This document shows, piece after piece, positions 5,491-8,570 of a stretch of DNA of 8,570 bases (the stretch's first letter is position 1; every line of letters begins with the position of its first letter). Under the pieces are notes generated by a model that was not told where the DNA came from, ran no database searches, and worked only from the letters and a program-made list of their open reading frames with translations. Location of the stretch: contig JAISZQ010000255.1 of the NCBI GenBank assembly GCA_031269165.1, positions 1 to 8,570 on the forward strand, written 5' to 3'. Source of the DNA: Spirochaetaceae bacterium (lineage in GTDB: Bacteria; Spirochaetota; Spirochaetia; Treponematales; Breznakiellaceae). Both the position numbers and the translations under genes were made by a program.

Positions 5491-5537
5491 CGCGGATGAA
5501 CACGGATCAAGCGGGGGATAATCCGTGAAAATCCGCG
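5491..5537. repeat. Dispersed ATCCGTG/ATCCGCG-type palindrome
   Basis: CGCGGAT (5491-5497) and CACGGAT (5501-5507) pair perfectly with ATCCGCG (5531-5537) and ATCCGTG (5521-5527). A 3-by-3 internal loop separates the two stems and a 13-base loop closes them. On the minus strand the motif series GATTGACGCGGATTTTCACG and CCGTGTTCATCCGCG is, from memory, a widespread bacterial intergenic repeat. It lies about 40 bases beyond the stop codon of the LPP20-like lipoprotein gene and could serve as its 3' stem. Confidence 0.7.
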
Positions 5538-5578
5538 TCAATCAGCGGACGAAAATGCTCAAGTTGTTGACAGGGGGT

Positions 5579-6283
5579 TCATTCCCACTCGAGGCCGCGT
5601 TCCAGAATAGTGGCACTTACCGCGTTAAAGGCCGCGTCAAGTTCCGTATTCCCCGCTTTTAGCTCCTCAACTCTCGCCGCAATCTGATCGTTGAGGATAT
5701 TCCGGTCAATCGAGTAAAGCGCGATGGCCGTATACCGCGTCTCATCCGGCTCTCCCCTGTTGCTTATCACCTGTTTCAGCCACCAGTCGGCTTCCTTACG
5801 CGCGCCGGTGTAGGTGGCGGTGAAGAGCGTGTTGATCGCGTTGGAGTACGCCCGCTGGGAATCGGCATTATCAGGCACGAGTGATTCGTTGGCCTTGAAC
5901 ACCGAGGCGACACGGGTATTGATCGTCGCGCCGATCTGCTGCTGGGCGTTGAAATTGTTCACCCACGTGAGCAGTTGCTGAAGCGCGGGACCCTGTTCTT
6001 CCGCGACAAAGCAGTACTTCCCCTTGTAGTCGGCAAGACTCTCCACCCCGGGCACCCCCCGGTCAAGATATTCGGATATCCATTCGGGCAACTCATTGAT
6101 CCCGTAGCCGGTACCCTTGTGTTCAACCGTCTTCGCAGTCGCGCTTGACGAAAGCGTGATACGGTCTGCCTGCGCGTCGCCGTCACCTTTAGTGGCGCAC
6201 GCCGCTAAAACGATAACCGCCGCAACAACAGCGGTCAATCCGAACAGTGAGGTCCTCATCATAGTTTTTCTTCTTTCCATCAT
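5579..6283 (-). CDS. Lipoprotein of unknown function, possibly LPP20-like
   Basis: A 234-residue predicted lipoprotein. The basic start MMERRK is followed by a hydrophobic segment (about 12-27) and a textbook lipobox LAAC with Cys29, then a polar linker (30-60). The mature part begins with GYGINELPEWISEYL (59-72), then KGKYCFVAEEQG, and a helical-looking C-terminal half with ADWW and YTAIALYSIDRNIL. The P-E/D-W start and the late YxxxALYSID strand-helix recall LPP20-type envelope lipoproteins, but the resemblance is weak and I would not assign a function. The ATG at 6283 was chosen because AAGGAG (6290-6295) is 6 bases upstream; a longer frame to 6355 adds residues with no ribosome binding site before a good promoter's leader. 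Single Trp- and Asp-rich patches are present, and there are no other Cys pairs. Confidence 0.85.
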   Translation of the reverse strand: MMERRKTMMRTSLFGLTAVVAAVIVLAACATKGDGDAQADRITLSSSATAKTVEHKGTGYGINELPEWISEYLDRGVPGVESLADYKGKYCFVAEEQGPALQQLLTWVNNFNAQQQIGATINTRVASVFKANESLVPDNADSQRAYSNAINTLFTATYTGARKEADWWLKQVISNRGEPDETRYTAIALYSIDRNILNDQIAARVEELKAGNTELDAAFNAVSATILERGLEWE

Positions 6284-6366
6284 AATGTTCTCCTTCTCAA
6301 AAAATGATACGTGATGATAAAAGGTACGGTTCAAAGCCGCTTCCCTCATATCCATTGTCGAGAAAG

Positions 6367-6395
6367 ATTATACTGTAAAGGAAATAACATGACAA
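6367..6395 (-). promoter_or_regulatory. Sigma-70 promoter of the LPP20-like lipoprotein gene
   Basis: On the minus strand TTGTCA (6390-6395, one mismatch to consensus) is followed after exactly 17 bp by a perfect TATAAT (6367-6372). The expected start near 6360 gives a leader of about 77 bases before the ATG at 6283. It supports the shorter start, because the longer in-frame start at 6355 would be almost at the transcript's 5' end. Confidence 0.8.
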
Positions 6396-6603
6396 CACGT
6401 ACGCGCCTTGCGGTCAAGCCTTGCGCGCAATGGGGAAATGGCCCACCGATTATGCCGTGTGGCGGCTGGTTTTAAGCATGAAAAATCGGTATCGCCATAC
6501 TTGGCGCAATCTGCGGATCATTCTTACCTTCCGTTTGCTTACGTTGTTGACCGTGGATGCGCATCCGGCTGAGATAGCCGCGCCAAACAGCACGCCTCTT
6601 TGG
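6396..6603. other. Gene-free spacer leading into the right repeat cluster
   Basis: There is no convincing gene. A 65-codon plus-strand frame exists (6421-6618) but starts with TTG, lacks a ribosome binding site and runs into repeat sequence. From about 6560 the DNA becomes cluster-like: CCGGCTGAGATAGCCG (6565-6580) is the exact reverse complement of 691-706 in the left cluster. Confidence 0.5.
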
Positions 6604-6629
6604 GCGGGTACTGTTTAGAGAGCCTCCCT

Positions 6630-6736
6630 GTCATTGCGAGGCGGCGGCAACATAGTTGCCGTTAGCAACGAAGCAATCCAGCAAACAACGCGAGTTGCCG
6701 CAACACGCTGGTGGCTTACCGCGACCTCGCAATGAC
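6630..6736. repeat. 107-bp CATTGCGAG palindromic element
   Basis: The ends GTCATTGCGAGG (6630-6641) and CCTCGCAATGAC (6725-6736) are a perfect 12-bp inverted repeat. Inside lies GAAGCAATCCAG, the other hallmark of the family seen at 494-623. It splits a 65-bp cluster unit. Confidence 0.75.
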
Positions 6737-6874
6737 GGGCGGCAATCAGCGGGGAGAGCACCACCGAGCACGCCTCCTTTGAACGGGTACTGTTTAGAAA
6801 TCAATTGCCGTCGGGGATAACAACACCGCAGAGCACGCCTTTGGACGGTACTGTTGAGATAGCGTGTCGATATG

Positions 6875-6997
6875 CCGAGTGAACACCACCTACAGGCGGC
6901 TGTGCTACCGGCGTGACGTACGGTCTCAAGGCGACGTACCGCCACCTGATGCTGCCGTTTTGGGTAGCAATGCCGCCTTACGGTGATGTTCACCCGG
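6875..6997. repeat. 123-bp complex palindrome, copy 3 with a different centre
   Basis: The arms match the elements at 703-795 and 946-1038 but in reverse orientation. The left arm starts CCGAGTGAACACCACC, then TACAGGCGGC and GTGCTAC. The right arm is GTAGCAATGCCGCC, then TTACGGTGATGTTCACCCGG. The centre (about 6908-6962) is unrelated to the GGCGGC/GCCGCC hairpin of copies 1 and 2 and about 30 bases longer. The arms thus behave as conserved terminal repeats around exchangeable contents. Confidence 0.75.
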
Positions 6998-7058
6998 CCG
7001 GAACGACACCACCGCCGAGCACGCTCTTGGGATGGGTGCCGTTGAGCGAGCGGCCCCA

Positions 7059-7162
7059 CGTCATTGCGAACCCGCAGGGTGAAGCAATCCAGAGAAGGCA
7101 ACGCCCGCGGCTTCCCCACTGGATTGCTTCGCTCGGCAATGTGCCGCTCGCTCGTAATGACG
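7059..7162. repeat. 104-bp CATTGCGA palindromic element
   Basis: The ends CGTCATTGCGA and TCGTAATGACG form an inverted repeat with one mismatch. Inside, GAAGCAATCCAG (about 7081-7092) and CTGGATTGCTTC (about 7119-7130) form a second perfect 12-bp pair. The surrounding 65-bp unit is cut short after 25 bases and does not resume, unlike the clean insertion at 6875-6997. Confidence 0.75.
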
Positions 7163-7169
7163 GACGGGG

Positions 7170-7816
7170 ACGGGTACTGTTGAGCAAGCGGCACCCAACG
7201 GAGATAACCCCACCGCCGAGCACGCCTCCTTTGGACGGGTACTGTTGAGCAAGCGGCACCCAACGGGAATAACACCCCCGCCGAGCACGCCTCCTTTGGA
7301 CGGGTACTGTTGAGCAAGCGGCACCCAACGGAGATAACACCCCCGCCGAGTACGCCTCCTTTGGACGGGTAGTGTTGAGCAAGCGATACCCAACGGAGAT
7401 AACACCACTGCCGAACACGCCTCCTTTGGGCGGGTAGTGTTGAGCAAGCGATACCCAACGGAGATAACACCACTGCCGAACACGCCTCCTTTGGACGGGT
7501 ACTGTTGAGCAAGCGGCACCCAACGGAGGTAACACCACCGTCGAGCACGCCCTTTGGACGAGTACTGTTGAGCAAGCGGCAAGCAACGGGGAAAACACCC
7601 CCGCCGAGCACGCCTCCTCTGGGCGGGTACTGATGAGCGAACAGCACCCAACGGGGAAAACCCCACCGCCGAACACGCCCTCTTTGGACGGGTACTGTTG
7701 AGCAAGCGGCAACCAACGGGGAAAACACCATCGCCGAGCATGCCTCTTTGGACGAGTACTGTTGAGCAAGCGGCAACCAACGGGGATAACACCACCACAG
7801 AGCACGCCTCCTTTGG
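7170..7816. repeat. Tandem array of ten 63-65 bp units (minisatellite)
   Basis: Contiguous units start at 7170, 7235, 7300, 7365, 7430, 7495, 7558, 7623, 7688 and 7752, ending at 7816. Each opens with RCGGGTACTGTTGAGCAAGC and closes with GAGCACGCCTCCTTTGG or a variant. Units are 65 bp except one of 63 and one of 64. Repeats abut with no spacers, so this is not CRISPR. The units at 7365 and 7430 differ at one base only and share variants not seen elsewhere, a sign of recent duplication. The minus strand is open in all three frames across most of the array because the unit lacks stops; a protein product is doubtful. Confidence 0.92.
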
Positions 7817-8070
7817 ACGGGGGCTGCCCCAAGCGGACGGGGACAGACCTCAGCCGCCCTCTTTGCGCGAAAACCGTCTCTCCAACGCCTTTTTTTCCGT
7901 TTTTCCTCGCCGTGCGCCGCGTTTATCCGTGTTTCCCCGCCCCGGCACACCGGAAACGGCCCGAACTTCGCTTCTTTTTCGCCCTTTTCCCTGTGGCGCG
8001 GGCAGACCTTTCCTTGAGGCCGTCTTTGGCCGGAGAACCGAGGCCGTTTGTAACACCACCTTTACCCGTA
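7817..8070. other. Gene-free stretch between the array and the transposase remnant
   Basis: I see no supported gene. The first bases share the 15-mer GGGGGCTGCCCCAAG (7819-7833) with the transposase remnant at 8167-8181. The rest is T- and C-rich on the plus strand. A 69-codon minus-strand frame (7850-8059) is Lys/Arg-rich and low in complexity, with no recognisable domain or ribosome binding site. Confidence 0.5.
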
Positions 8071-8094
8071 AACCGGGGGGCTTTGCCCCCGGTT
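8071..8094. repeat. Strong hairpin at the 3' end of the transposase remnant
   Basis: AACCGGGGGGC and GCCCCCGGTT pair with a TTT loop and one bulged G. The stem overlaps the remnant's stop codon (8093-8095). No U-run follows on the minus strand, so it may be an element end or a weak terminator. Confidence 0.65.
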
Positions 8095-8564
8095 AGCCGG
8101 GCGGAAACACGGACGAGAACGTGAATTCGGGCGAAAAAGGCGTTTCCGAGCCCAATCCGGCCTGGCGGGGGCTGCCCCAAGATAACTTGTAGACCATGCC
8201 CGCCGGTCCCGGCTTGCTCGCCTCCACCGCAACCGCATCCCAGTCCACCTCTTTCGCTTCAGGCGGCGGCTCCCCCGCCAGAATTTCCGACCAGTACCGC
8301 TCCCCCCAAAGATGCGCCTTTCTTCTTTAACCATTGCATAATCTTGGGCAGCTCAAGCCCGTTGGCGGGCTTGATGTAGAACGTGAGCCATGCCTCATTG
8401 AGCACAAGCCCGCGCATCTCGAAACCGAATTTCGCCTTTGTTTCGATGAGGACGCGGTAAAAGAGCGTCACCGCCCACGCCAGCCGGAACAAAGGCTCGC
8501 CGACATTAATCTCGGTACGGACTTCGTACCAGACATTTTCCGCCAATTCTCTTGGTCCTTTCAT
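8093..8564 (-). pseudogene. IS200/REP-associated-type transposase remnant, frameshifted
   Basis: The first frame from the ATG at 8564 begins MKGPRELAENVWYEVRTEIN and continues to FYIKPANGLELPKIMQWLKK, closely following the start of Y1-transposase (REP-associated, RAYT) proteins. After LKK near 8318-8324 the family sequence jumps frame and continues as HLWGERYWSEILAGEPPPEA, then VDWDAVAVEA, to a TAA at 8093-8095. Compared with relatives as I recall them, roughly a dozen or more residues between the two parts are missing, so a deletion causing a frameshift is likely. Where active enzymes carry the HUH motif (NH-H-L before the IKP), this one reads NEAWLTFYIKP, so the metal-binding His pair is absent. 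It is therefore very unlikely to be active. The gene runs to 6 bases from the window edge, so an earlier start cannot be excluded. Confidence 0.75.
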
Positions 8565-8570
8565 AGACAC

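Larger units (their letters stand above)
6604..7169. repeat. Interrupted part of the right repeat cluster
   Basis: Diverged 62-65 bp units with the opening motif CGGGTACTGTT begin at 6604, 6783, 6845 and 7032. Each gap larger than a unit is explained by a palindromic element: 6630-6736 lies inside the first unit, 6875-6997 inside the third and 7059-7162 inside the fourth. The distance 6845 to 7032 (187) is 65 plus 122, fitting a clean insertion of the 123-bp element. No gene is present; the long minus-strand frame through here is open only because the repeats lack stops. Confidence 0.7.

Noticed and set aside
6421..6618. Small plus-strand gene facing away from the LPP20-like lipoprotein gene
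   Set aside because: It has a TTG start, no ribosome binding site, no promoter seen, and it ends inside repeat sequence.
7170..7816. CRISPR array
   Set aside because: The repeats abut without unique spacers, the unit is 65 bp and internally variable, and no cas gene is present.
6631..7950. A 439-codon minus-strand open frame, and two shorter overlapping ones, across the repeat array
   Set aside because: All three minus frames are open because the repeat unit lacks stop codons. The translation is Arg/Gly/Cys-rich and periodic, matches no fold I know, and crosses inserted palindromes.
7850..8059. Lys/Arg-rich 69-codon minus-strand protein
   Set aside because: It is low-complexity, lacks a ribosome binding site and shows no family resemblance.

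Overview
This GC-rich bacterial window carries five intact protein genes and one broken transposase gene, all on the minus strand. They are set among unusually dense repeats and palindromes. The gene set suggests a spirochaete related to Treponema: a treponeme-style phosphoglycerate kinase, a LoaP-type NusG paralogue, lipoproteins with relaxed lipoboxes, and a transposase fragment of a kind I associate with insect-gut treponemes. This assignment comes from recalled family features, not a database search, and I hold it at about 0.6.

Layout, left to right. Bases 1-630 hold no convincing gene. They contain a strong minus-strand promoter (258-287) pointing off the left edge through a leader with an 11-base G/C homopolymer, then two families of dispersed repeats. 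Bases 634-1112 are a repeat cluster with two copies of a 93-bp complex palindrome. Next, in reverse order of transcription, come a polysaccharide-deacetylase-type lipoprotein (1113-1913), mazG (2138-2971), a LoaP-like antitermination factor (3043-3591), pgk (3846-5108) and an LPP20-like lipoprotein of unknown function (5579-6283). A run of strong hairpins fills the gap between pgk and the last lipoprotein (5154-5370). Bases 6604-7816 form a second, larger repeat cluster that ends in ten contiguous copies of a 63-65 bp unit. A frameshifted IS200/REP-associated-type transposase remnant (8093-8564) reaches the right edge.

How the parts fit. The genes look like ordinary housekeeping and envelope functions: glycolysis, nucleotide-pool cleaning, transcription elongation control and cell-surface lipoproteins. 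Only the LoaP-like gene and mazG look like one transcription unit. The deacetylase and the LPP20-like lipoprotein each have a good sigma-70 promoter.

The striking part is the non-coding DNA. The left and right clusters are built from the same 65-bp unit and the same palindromes in opposite orientation, so they bracket the whole five-gene block as a large inverted repeat. Palindromic elements are nested inside the 65-bp array. Separate 37-bp perfect or near-perfect inverted repeats lie downstream of pgk and mazG, one of them between AAAT direct repeats. I see no CRISPR array, phage, toxin-antitoxin pair or recognised defence system.
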